Source: Methanosphaera sp.
GTDB lineage: Archaea; Methanobacteriota; Methanobacteria; Methanobacteriales; Methanobacteriaceae
Reading direction: 5' to 3'
Assembly (NCBI RefSeq): GCF_016282985.1
Contig: NZ_JAEELZ010000144.1
Coordinates: forward strand, 1-53,284
Length of the DNA: 53,284 bases
Every line of letters starts with the position of its first letter. The stretch's first letter is position 1. The notes under the pieces were generated by a model. It did not search any database and was not told the origin of the DNA. It was given only the letters and a program-made list of their open reading frames with translations. Both the position numbers and the translations under genes were made by a program. This document shows, one piece after another, positions 43,725-51,905 of the stretch.

Positions 43725-46049
43725 ATGAAAGAATATAATGCATACTTATTAGTGGATGGAATAGTACAGGGAGTAGGTTTTAGGCCAACAGTATACCGTT
43801 TAGCAAAGGTAATGCAATTGAATGGTTATGTACGGAATATGGGGAATATTGTTGAAATAGTTTTACAGGGAAGTTTGGATGACATAAACCTCTTTGTTGA
43901 TGAATTACAGGAACATAAACCGGTCCGTTCAGAAATCAATAATATTAAAGTAGAAATTCAGTCAGAGGTAACAGATGAAAACAGATACTCTGATTTTACT
44001 ATAATAGACAGCAGTAATAAAATATCCGGTTCGGCAGTAATACCTCCTGATATGAGTATTTGTGATGAATGTCTGGATGAAATATTAAATACCGAAGATC
44101 AGCATTACTATTATCCATTTACAGCATGTACCAACTGTGGACCAAGATTTACCTTAATCGATGAAGTGCCCTATGATAGAAAAAACACCACCATGGATGA
44201 TTTTCCATTATGTTCTTACTGTGAAAATGAATACAATGACCCATTAAACAGAAGATATCATGCAGAAGCCACATGTTGTCCAGACTGTGGACCTAGAGTA
44301 TACCTGTATGACGGTGGAGAAATTCCTTCCAGGGATCCCATAAGGGATGCTAGCAGACTGATAGATGAAGGGAATATTCTTGCAATAAAGGGTATCGGTG
44401 GAACACACCTTGTATGTAAAACATCAACTGATGATGCAATAGATAAATTACGTGAAAGACTGGGAAGAAAAACACAGCCCTTTGCATGCATGACACCTGA
44501 TGTTGAAACAGCAAATTTATTTGTTGATTTTAGTGAGGATGAAAGAAAGACAATGGAATCCGTTGCAAGACCAATTGTTGTATTGAACAAATCAGAGGAC
44601 TATTGTCTGTCCGATAATCTTTCACCTGGTTTACATAATCAGGGGGTAATGTTACCATATACTGGATTACATCATCTATTGTTCAAATATACTATTGAAC
44701 CCGCATATGTTATGACATCGGCCAATATGCCCGGCAATCCTATGTTAATAGATAATGAAGAAATAGTCACAAAGTTGGATGGAATTGCCGATTATTACCT
44801 GTTGCATGATAGAACAATACTTAATAGGTGTGATGACAGTGTAATCAGATATAGGAATGGATTGCCTGGTTTTATCAGAAGGTCCCGTGGTTATGTTCCA
44901 AAACCATTTGATTTTTCCAAAATAAACACCAAAGACAATATCCTGGCTGTAGGACCTGAATTGGACGTTACATTTTCAGTTCTTAAGGAAGGAAAATGTT
45001 ATCCATCACAGCACATCGGAAACACATCCAAGTTTCAGACACTGGAATTTATGGAAGATGCAATTAAACATCTGCTTAAGCTAACAAGATGTGATTCATT
45101 GGATTATATAGCGGCTGATATGCATCCGGAATTCAATACTACAAAATTAGCAAAAGAGTTAAGCGTCGAACACGATGCCGAATTGATACAGGTTCAACAT
45201 CACCATGCACATGCTGCAAGTTTAATGGCAGAACATAATCTGGATGAAATGGTTGTAATAGCAGCAGATGGTGTTGGATATGGTGAAGATGGAAACATAT
45301 GGGGAGGAGAAGTATTATACTTGAATAACACAGGCCAGTATGTTAACCATGGAGGACTTGAATTACAACCAATGCCTGGTGGAGATTTAAGTACAAAATA
45401 TCCTATAAGAATGGCAATGGGTATACTCTATGATGCAATGGATACTGAAGAACTTAGAAGTTTAATGAAAAACAAGTATTCATCCTATTTCAAATATGGT
45501 GAAAAAGAAGTTGACATGACTTTAAAACAACTTGAAAATAACTTCAATACAGCTTATACAAGTAGTATGGGAAGAGTACTTGATAGTATAAGTGTGCTGT
45601 TGGGAATTAGTAAAAATCGAGGATATGAAGGGGAATGTTCAATGAAACTGGAATCCGCTGCCAGAGAAGGATTTGACATGCTGGACATGATACTGCCTTC
45701 TAAAAAAACTGACGGTAGGATTATAATTGATACCAGTGATCTGGTATTGGATGTTCTTGACTTAATAGAAGCGGGAGTTTTAAGGGAAGAAATTGCGGTT
45801 GCATCTCAAAGAGCATTGGCTGAAAAATTAGCTGAATTGGCAATATCTGTTGCAAATTCATATAATACTGATGTAATAGGAGTAACTGGAGGGGTATTTT
45901 ATAATGAATTCATTTCCAGTGTAGTAAAAAATTTGGTAACATTGGAAGGATATACCTTTGTACAGCATGAACAAACTTGTGCCGGAGATGGAAGCGTATC
46001 CATGGGACAATGTGCAATTGTCGGATGGCAAAAGAATTTAAATCAGTAA
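43725..46049 (+). CDS. hypF: Hydrogenase maturation carbamoyltransferase HypF
   Basis: Makes the thiocarbamate group on HypE for CN ligands of [NiFe] hydrogenases. The 774-residue protein has an N-terminal acylphosphatase domain (V-D-G-I-V-Q-G-V-G-F-R-P), two zinc-finger cysteine sets (about 105-185: C-D-E-C, C-T-N-C, C-S-Y-C, C-C-P-D-C), a YrdC-like domain (about 200-375) and a Kae1-like carbamoyltransferase domain with H-H-H-A-H-A-A and V-T-G-G-V-F. All are present, so it should be active. Confidence 0.97.
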   Translation: MKEYNAYLLVDGIVQGVGFRPTVYRLAKVMQLNGYVRNMGNIVEIVLQGSLDDINLFVDELQEHKPVRSEINNIKVEIQSEVTDENRYSDFTIIDSSNKISGSAVIPPDMSICDECLDEILNTEDQHYYYPFTACTNCGPRFTLIDEVPYDRKNTTMDDFPLCSYCENEYNDPLNRRYHAEATCCPDCGPRVYLYDGGEIPSRDPIRDASRLIDEGNILAIKGIGGTHLVCKTSTDDAIDKLRERLGRKTQPFACMTPDVETANLFVDFSEDERKTMESVARPIVVLNKSEDYCLSDNLSPGLHNQGVMLPYTGLHHLLFKYTIEPAYVMTSANMPGNPMLIDNEEIVTKLDGIADYYLLHDRTILNRCDDSVIRYRNGLPGFIRRSRGYVPKPFDFSKINTKDNILAVGPELDVTFSVLKEGKCYPSQHIGNTSKFQTLEFMEDAIKHLLKLTRCDSLDYIAADMHPEFNTTKLAKELSVEHDAELIQVQHHHAHAASLMAEHNLDEMVVIAADGVGYGEDGNIWGGEVLYLNNTGQYVNHGGLELQPMPGGDLSTKYPIRMAMGILYDAMDTEELRSLMKNKYSSYFKYGEKEVDMTLKQLENNFNTAYTSSMGRVLDSISVLLGISKNRGYEGECSMKLESAAREGFDMLDMILPSKKTDGRIIIDTSDLVLDVLDLIEAGVLREEIAVASQRALAEKLAELAISVANSYNTDVIGVTGGVFYNEFISSVVKNLVTLEGYTFVQHEQTCAGDGSVSMGQCAIVGWQKNLNQ

Positions 46050-46114
46050 AAGGGAGTTTCATTATTACTCTTTTTTTATTGATTTTAAAGTTATGAAAAT
46101 ATCTGTTTTTTTAT

Positions 46115-46136
46115 TTATACCTTGAATTAGGTATAA
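46115..46136. other. Inverted repeat between convergent hypF and mmp11
   Basis: TTATACC (46115-46121) faces GGTATAA (46130-46136) with an 8-base loop, in the middle of a 200-base gap between two converging genes. It may serve as a bidirectional terminator stem, though no long T run follows it. Confidence 0.4.
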
Positions 46137-46250
46137 TCGGATAATTATTAATGAAAAACAAATAATTTATTAAAATAAGATTAATTAAAGTTTTATAATA
46201 AAATCATCCTTTTAATGATTCTATTATTAAAAAAAGTTACTAAAGAAATA

Positions 46251-47198
46251 TTATTCTTCATAATAAACTTTAGCATATTCTTCGGGCTTGTTGTATAAAC
46301 CAATAGCGGCTAGTGCTCCTATTAATCCACCTTCGCCTGTAACATATTCTACACGAATGTTATTTTCTTCAGCAATACGTTTTGCTTCATCAAGATATTT
46401 CATTGATTTTTTGGCTTCCAAACCATATTGTTGTACGGCTTCAGGTATTTCTAATTTTTCATATACAACAAATGCCGTGTTTTCCGAAAGAGTTTTTTCT
46501 TTAAGTTTAGATTTAACGCTTGATATTAAATCTTCTTTTTCTTCCTCTTTAACTGCAAATACTAATATAATAGATACACAGTTTTTTGTTTTATTTGGAT
46601 TGTTAGGGTATAACTGACATGTAATATGTTCCAGGTAGTGGTATCCTTTTTCTTCCTGTATTTCATTTGCAATGTTGTTTGCTAATGTCCAGGTTGCCCC
46701 TTCTGTTGGAATGTCCGTGTCATCCAATCCAATTATAACTTTTTTAAGTTTAGGGGTTATAATTGCTGCACGTCCAACTTTGGATCCTCCACCTTTATCC
46801 AATAATTCAATTCTTATAACTCCATCTGCCTTTCCACGACAAAATGCAGCTCCAACTCCAGCACCTGCAAGACCTGCATGTACTATTCTGATTTCATCTT
46901 CTTCAATACTTGCTTCTTGAATTCCTGCAGCCTGATAACTAGGTTTAAGATTTAGTTCTGTTTTTCCTTTATTAACATAGTACGTATGTTTGTTTCCGTC
47001 ACGTTTTGCATCTGTTATTAAAGGACTGGTCTGTTTATATTGTGTTATCATCCAATCGGAACCTATTGGGCATGGATGATATTCTATTAATTCAATCTTT
47101 TCTTCATCAGTGTCGGTTACTGTAAGAATTTCATGGTATGGGGTTATCCATGGATCTGTGTATTTTTCTTTTAATTCGTCCGGTGTTAAAATTTCCAT
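46251..47198 (-). CDS. mmp11: Methanogenesis marker protein 11
   Basis: A 315-residue member of the methanogen-specific marker family 11. The core G-L-D-D-T-D-I-P-T-E-G-A-T-W-T-L-A resembles the TiaS/DUF1743 nucleotide-binding fold, and the C-terminus has T-G-E-G-G-L-I-G-A-L-A-A. The family is restricted to methanogens and relatives, and its biochemical role is not established as far as I know. ATG at 47198 lies 53 bases after an AT-rich gap from the ribH region. Confidence 0.88.
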   Translation of the reverse strand: MEILTPDELKEKYTDPWITPYHEILTVTDTDEEKIELIEYHPCPIGSDWMITQYKQTSPLITDAKRDGNKHTYYVNKGKTELNLKPSYQAAGIQEASIEEDEIRIVHAGLAGAGVGAAFCRGKADGVIRIELLDKGGGSKVGRAAIITPKLKKVIIGLDDTDIPTEGATWTLANNIANEIQEEKGYHYLEHITCQLYPNNPNKTKNCVSIILVFAVKEEEKEDLISSVKSKLKEKTLSENTAFVVYEKLEIPEAVQQYGLEAKKSMKYLDEAKRIAEENNIRVEYVTGEGGLIGALAAIGLYNKPEEYAKVYYEE

Positions 47199-47257
47199 TT
47201 TATGTTTCCTATAATTTTTTTTAGTTATAAAAGAATATAGAAAGGAGGTTATATTAG

Positions 47258-47662
47258 TTATGCTAATCTTTTAACAAGTTTTACAGCAGCTTCCACTGCA
47301 CGTTTTCCGTATTCTACACGTTGATGAGCTTCAAGTCTGGTCATACCAGGACCTGATATTCCTAAAGTGACTGGTTTGTTGTATTCCAAGGATAAATCCG
47401 TGATTTTTCTTGCTGCATGTTGTACAACAATTTCATCATGTTCTGTGTCACCTTCAATTACAGCTCCTAATGTGATTACTGCATCAACATTTCCATCATC
47501 CAATAATTTTTTAATTGCTATAGGCATATCGTATACGCCAGGTACTGCGATGATTTCGGTGATTTCTGCATCTAAAAATTTTGCATGTTCTTTTGCTAAT
47601 TCTAACATCATACTAGTAATATCAAAATTAAATTCTGCTACTACTGCTCCTATTTTTATCAT
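47258..47662 (-). CDS. ribH: 6,7-dimethyl-8-ribityllumazine synthase
   Basis: Penultimate enzyme of riboflavin synthesis, which condenses 5-amino-6-ribitylaminouracil with dihydroxybutanone phosphate. The 134-residue length fits archaeal RibH. The segments [16 protein letters not shown] and [11 protein letters not shown] (active-site His) are present. AGGAGA lies upstream of the ATG. Confidence 0.94.
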   Translation of the reverse strand: MIKIGAVVAEFNFDITSMMLELAKEHAKFLDAEITEIIAVPGVYDMPIAIKKLLDDGNVDAVITLGAVIEGDTEHDEIVVQHAARKITDLSLEYNKPVTLGISGPGMTRLEAHQRVEYGKRAVEAAVKLVKRLA

Positions 47663-47698
47663 AATATCTATTCTCCTAATTTTATAATATTTAGGCAG

Positions 47699-47785
47699 TT
47701 ATACTAAGTATAATACAAATGCTGATACTGAACTTACTACCATAATGAATATAATAAAGATTGCTGCTGCTTTTGCTGCTTCCAT
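47699..47785 (-). CDS. Candidate 28-residue membrane peptide
   Basis: A short - strand frame encoding M-E-A-A-K-A-A-A then a hydrophobic stretch (about residues 8-27) with Ile, Phe and Val. A GGAGA lies 7 bases before the ATG. It is between ribH and the leuB-type gene on the same strand, and the ATG sits 60 bases from the leuB-type stop. One membrane-spanning helix is expected. No family is recognised; coding status is inferred from the ribosome site and composition. Confidence 0.5.
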   Translation of the reverse strand: MEAAKAAAIFIIFIMVVSSVSAFVLYLV

Positions 47786-47845
47786 TTTAATTTCTCCGTA
47801 TGTATTATAATTATTGTTATTTTATTGTTTTACTTATATAATTAA

Positions 47846-48820
47846 TTATATTTTGCTTGCAATATATTCTGCCATTTCTTGTGTTGAAGCTGTTCCTCCA
47901 AGGTCTGGGGTCACAACTTTTCCTTCTTGAATTACTTCTACAATTATGTTTTCTATTTTTCTTGCGGAATCGGATTCTCCAAGATAGTCTAACATCATGC
48001 ATGCTGATAAAATTGTTGCTACTGGATTAGCTATTCCTTGTCCTGCAATGTCTGGTGCAGAACCATGTACCGGTTCAAATAATCCATTTTCATCACCAAT
48101 GTTTGCTGATGGTATCATTCCGAGACCACCCACTAAACCTGCTCCTTCATCTGATAAGATGTCTCCGTAAAGGTTTGATGTTACAATTACTTCAAAGTCT
48201 AACGGGTTTGTGATAAGATACATTGCTGTAGCATCAACATAGAAATCATTGGATTCAATTTCAGGATATTTTTCTGCTACTTCATAGAAGCATTTTTTGA
48301 AAAGTCCATCTGAAATCTTAAGTACGTTAGCTTTATGAACTGCAGTAACTTTTTTACGACCAGTATCTTTTGCATATTGGAATGCATATTCTGAAATCTT
48401 ATCGGATGCTGCTTTGGTAATTTTTTTTCTTGCTATTGCTCCTTCAGGAGTTTCTTCTTCGTCTCCAATATATAAATCTTCTGTGTTTTCACGTACAATC
48501 ATGAAGTCTATGTTTCCATATTTTTCTGGTTGTAATGATTTTACAGGTCGTAAGTTAACAAATGTGTTTAGTTCGTGTCTGAGTCTTACAATAACATCTG
48601 CTGCTGTTTCACCTGCAGCTCCGAATAACACTGCATCAGATTCTTTTGCGATTTGTATGGTTTCTTCAGGTAATGGAACACCTGTTTCTTCTTTACATTT
48701 GTCTCCTGCTATTGCATGGGTGTAATTAAATTCAACATCTAATTTATCTAAAACAGTTGTTGTTGCTTTAACTACTTCTTCTCCAATTCCGTCTCCAGGG
48801 ATTACTGCTATATTATACAT
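47846..48820 (-). CDS. leuB: Isopropylmalate/homoisocitrate dehydrogenase-type enzyme
   Basis: A 324-residue NAD-dependent beta-decarboxylating dehydrogenase with P-G-D-G-I-G at the N-terminus, V-R-E-N-T-E-D-L-Y near residue 115 and E-P-V-H-G-S-A-P-D-I-A-G near 250. In an operon with the two isomerase subunits it may act in leucine synthesis (LeuB) or in the homoisocitrate step to coenzyme B (AksF). The specificity residues cannot settle this by eye. Its ATG is 10 bases from the small-subunit stop. Confidence 0.88.
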   Translation of the reverse strand: MYNIAVIPGDGIGEEVVKATTTVLDKLDVEFNYTHAIAGDKCKEETGVPLPEETIQIAKESDAVLFGAAGETAADVIVRLRHELNTFVNLRPVKSLQPEKYGNIDFMIVRENTEDLYIGDEEETPEGAIARKKITKAASDKISEYAFQYAKDTGRKKVTAVHKANVLKISDGLFKKCFYEVAEKYPEIESNDFYVDATAMYLITNPLDFEVIVTSNLYGDILSDEGAGLVGGLGMIPSANIGDENGLFEPVHGSAPDIAGQGIANPVATILSACMMLDYLGESDSARKIENIIVEVIQEGKVVTPDLGGTASTQEMAEYIASKI

Positions 48821-48830
48821 ATTTTTGCCT

Positions 48831-49328
48831 CTAAAATCTTGTTTTGTTTAAGTATTCTATTAATCCACCGTTTTCTACAATTTCAAACATGAATTCAGGT
48901 AATTTTGTGAAGTCATAATCTTTATCTTGTGTGGTATTTGTAAGGGTTCCTTTTTCAAGATCTATTTTGAGAATATCTTCCTCTTCAATGTCATCCGGTC
49001 CGTTAGGAGCTTCCACTAATGGTAATCCAATGTTTGTTGCGTTACGATAGAAGATTCTTGCGAATGATTTTGCAACTACTGCTTTTATTCCAGCAGCTTT
49101 AAGAGCTATTGGTGCATGTTCACGGCTGGATCCGCATCCGAAGTTTGAACCTGCAACTATTACATCTCCTTCCTGGATTTTGTCCTTGTAGTGTAAATCA
49201 TATCCTTCCATTACGTGTTTACCTAAATCTTCTGGTTTACTTAATGTTAGGTATCTTCCTGGAAGTATACTGTCTGTATCTATGTCGTCTCCTAATTTTA
49301 GAGCTCTTCCTTCGATTATTTTTTCCAT
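48831..49328 (-). CDS. leuD: 3-isopropylmalate dehydratase/homoaconitase small subunit
   Basis: A 165-residue aconitase-type swivelling subunit, with [14 protein letters not shown] and [13 protein letters not shown]. The substrate loop is Y-L-T-L. From memory, methanogen homoaconitases carry Y-L-R-T and isopropylmalate isomerases a hydrophobic variant, which leans toward LeuD; this is tentative. It sits between the large subunit and the dehydrogenase. Confidence 0.88.
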   Translation of the reverse strand: MEKIIEGRALKLGDDIDTDSILPGRYLTLSKPEDLGKHVMEGYDLHYKDKIQEGDVIVAGSNFGCGSSREHAPIALKAAGIKAVVAKSFARIFYRNATNIGLPLVEAPNGPDDIEEEDILKIDLEKGTLTNTTQDKDYDFTKLPEFMFEIVENGGLIEYLNKTRF

Positions 49329-49347
49329 ATTTTTTACCTCCTAACTT

Positions 49348-50604
49348 TTATTTTTTTTCAGGTGCTGTTATGTGTCCTGTTAATGCACTTTCAGCTGCAA
49401 CTATTGGTGAGCTTAGGTATACTTTTCCTTCCGGACTTCCTTGTCTTCCTTTGAAGTTACGGTTTGATGTTGAAAGACTTACTTCACCGTCACCAATTAA
49501 TCCGATGTGTCCTCCAAGACATGGTCCACAGCATGGGTTACATACGAGAGCACCAGCTTCTACAAAGATGTCCATTAAACCTTCTTTTAATGCTTGTTGG
49601 TAAATGGTTCTTGAAGCAGGAATAACTAATGTTCTTACTCCGTCTTTGATTTTGTTACCTTTGAGTACACGTGCTGCTTGTTCTAAATCTTTAAGTCTTC
49701 CATTGGTACATGAACCTATGAATACTTGGTCGATTTCAACATCTTCTACTTCACTGGCAGGTTTTACATTGTCCACGTAATTTGGACATGCTACCTGTGG
49801 TTCAAGATCACTGACATCGATGTCAATTGTGTTTAAGCTAGGTGCATCTAAGTCAGTAGTGAATTTGGTGTATGATTTGTTTGTTCTGTTTTTAAGGTAT
49901 TCGTCAGTAACTTTATCAGGTTCTACAATACCAGTTTTTCCACCCATTTCTATTGCCATGTTACTTAATACCATACGGTCTGACATTTCCATTTCCTGAA
50001 TGGTTTCACCTGCGTATTCACAAGATTTGTATGTTGAACCGTCTTGACCTACCTGACCGATTATGTTTAAGATTACATCTTTACTGGTTACGTTTTCCTG
50101 TAATTTACCTGTAATGTTGAATCTGTTGGTTTCCGGTACTTTAAACCATAATTGACCTGTTGCAAATACCATTGCCATATCTGTTGATCCAATACCTGTT
50201 GCGAATGCTCCTAATGCACCATTGGTACATGTGTGTGAGTCACTTCCTACTATGACTGTTCCAGGTAATGCATGACCTTTTTCAGGTACTACTTGATGAC
50301 ATACTCCTTCGTATACATCATAAAAATTAGTTATTCCTTGTTCTTTAACAAATTCTCTTAACATTTGATGGTTTTTTGCAGCATCTAATGTGTCTGCCGG
50401 TACTTGGTGGTCAAATGGGATAACTATTTTTTCTGGATCCCATACTTTGTCAGTATTAATTTGTTCTAATGCCTGGAGTGTTAATGGACCTGTTAAATCG
50501 TGTACCATAGCTATGTCTATGTCTGCCATTACTATTTCTCCAGCTTCTACTTTATCTTTTCCTGAAGCTTTTGCTAATATTTTTTCAGCTATTGTCATTG
50601 ACAT
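49348..50604 (-). CDS. leuC: 3-isopropylmalate dehydratase/homoaconitase large subunit
   Basis: A 418-residue [4Fe-4S] aconitase-family subunit, with [16 protein letters not shown] and [11 protein letters not shown] supplying cluster cysteines. It leads the operon leuC-leuD-leuB. A GGGAGGT ribosome site precedes the ATG at 50604, with a second ATG two codons later. The same order appears in other Methanobacteriales beside RPA, as I recall. Confidence 0.92.
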   Translation of the reverse strand: MSMTIAEKILAKASGKDKVEAGEIVMADIDIAMVHDLTGPLTLQALEQINTDKVWDPEKIVIPFDHQVPADTLDAAKNHQMLREFVKEQGITNFYDVYEGVCHQVVPEKGHALPGTVIVGSDSHTCTNGALGAFATGIGSTDMAMVFATGQLWFKVPETNRFNITGKLQENVTSKDVILNIIGQVGQDGSTYKSCEYAGETIQEMEMSDRMVLSNMAIEMGGKTGIVEPDKVTDEYLKNRTNKSYTKFTTDLDAPSLNTIDIDVSDLEPQVACPNYVDNVKPASEVEDVEIDQVFIGSCTNGRLKDLEQAARVLKGNKIKDGVRTLVIPASRTIYQQALKEGLMDIFVEAGALVCNPCCGPCLGGHIGLIGDGEVSLSTSNRNFKGRQGSPEGKVYLSSPIVAAESALTGHITAPEKK

Positions 50605-50846
50605 GTTTATTGTTACCTCCCTAATCGGTAAATATTTTATTTAAAGTGATGTTTTGAATTCTTTATAGAATAGATATATGATATTTTTTCAATCTTTTTG
50701 AAAGATAATTTCACTTTATATATATGTTTGGTTATCTTGATTATTATTTTTATTGTATGTGGAGGTTGTTTTGTTGAAATAATTATCGTGTGTAAATAAT
50801 CTTATGTTAAAAATTATTATTAGTAAAAAAATTTTCAGAAAGAGAT

Positions 50847-50867
50847 AATGGTATGAGTAGTACCATT
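50847..50867 (+). other. Hairpin repeat in the 1.3 kb leuC-RPA gap
   Basis: AATGGTA (50847-50853) faces TACCATT (50861-50867) around a 7-base loop. It stands 37 bases before a mini-ORF with a strong ribosome site. No other function is apparent. Confidence 0.45.
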
Positions 50868-50903
50868 TCAGGGTGGTTATTAGGATATTGGGAGGTTAAT
50901 ATT

Positions 50904-50951
50904 ATGTTAAATTTTCATGTTTTTATTGGAGTTTATTTATCTTTATTTTAG
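50904..50951 (+). CDS. Candidate 15-residue hydrophobic mini-ORF
   Basis: Fifteen codons, M-L-N-F-H-V-F-I-G-V-Y-L-S-L-F, with GGAGGT at 50891-50896, 7 bases upstream of the ATG. It could be a leader peptide or a small protein. There is no adjacent downstream gene on the + strand for about 950 bases, so a leader role lacks a clear target. Confidence 0.3.
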   Translation: MLNFHVFIGVYLSLF

Positions 50952-51252
50952 TCTTTTAGGGATCTAAAATCAGGATTAAAATTATTTAATGATTAATGTT
51001 TTTTTTTTCCTTTTTTATAAATGCCTCCTTAATTTTTTTCGTAATTTTAAGTTTTATTTAATATTATATAACAGCCGTTATTTTTTTATTTTCACAATTA
51101 TAATATAGTTAACATTGTTATATAAATGTTTTGTTAAATTGGATTAAATTATTTAATGAATATTATAGTAAAAATCACTTTAAAAATAAAAATAAGGATA
51201 ATAAAGTTTTAATTATGTTAAATAGTTTTATAAATAAAATAAAAACTAAAAA

Positions 51253-51461
51253 AAGGAATGGATTTATATTGTAGGGACAATATCATTATTTTTAGTTTTT
51301 AATATTTTTTTTCTATAAATCTATTTTTGTAATTAAGACTAAAAATTGAAAAATCGATAACATGGAGGCTAATAAATATGTTTACTCATTGTCAATTGTC
51401 TTAATTGGTATTTTCTATTTAGAATTGTTATTATTTTAAGTATGGTAATAATCCATTCCTT
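51253..51461. repeat. 209-bp segment bounded by 12-bp perfect inverted repeats
   Basis: AAGGAATGGATT (51253-51264) and AATCCATTCCTT (51450-51461) are exact complements. The segment between is AT-rich and contains a second hairpin ATATTGT-AGGG-ACAATAT (51266-51283). It includes a 25-residue hydrophobic frame (51362-51439) lacking a ribosome site. It could be a structured RNA or a MITE-like insertion; no target duplication is evident. Confidence 0.55.
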
Positions 51462-51764
51462 AATATCTTCTATGATATTAAGTATATAAAGGTTTTTTTC
51501 AATATTTATTGCAGAACTATTATAATTTAACTATAAATTATATACAAATTAACTACAATTTCATATAATATAAGATGGAATACAAACATTTAAGTATTAC
51601 AAAAATATATATTATTTAATACATAACTTTTATTAATAATTTTTATATTATTGTATGTACTTGTTTATTTATAATATAATTTAATGAACATAGTCCTAAT
51701 AATATATTAATTATTGTTATAATTATTCATAAATGAGTACTTATCATACATTAACCTAAAAACC

Positions 51765-51811
51765 TTTATATATGCCTTACAAAAATCTAAACATAAAGTA
51801 AGAAATATATA
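51765..51811 (+). promoter_or_regulatory. Probable promoter region of the RPA gene
   Basis: TTTATATA at 51765-51772 resembles an archaeal TATA box, giving a leader of about 110 bases before the ATG at 51906. A second TATA-like stretch at 51803-51811 would give a leader of about 75 bases. Either fits; no operator is visible. Confidence 0.4.
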
Positions 51812-51905
51812 TAGAATAAATATTTTTTAATAAATAATAAAAACATAATCAAAATTCACGATTATTAGTAATAATAATAAAAACCCACGTAGGAGACGAG
51901 AAGAT

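Noticed and set aside
51362-51439. 25-residue hydrophobic reading frame inside the 209-bp inverted-repeat segment
   Set aside because: No ribosome site, and its AT-rich setting makes hydrophobic codons likely by chance; kept only as a note.
50605-51905. Possible riboswitch or T-box for leuC
   Set aside because: leuC is on the opposite strand to the hairpin and mini-ORF, and no recognised riboswitch core was found.
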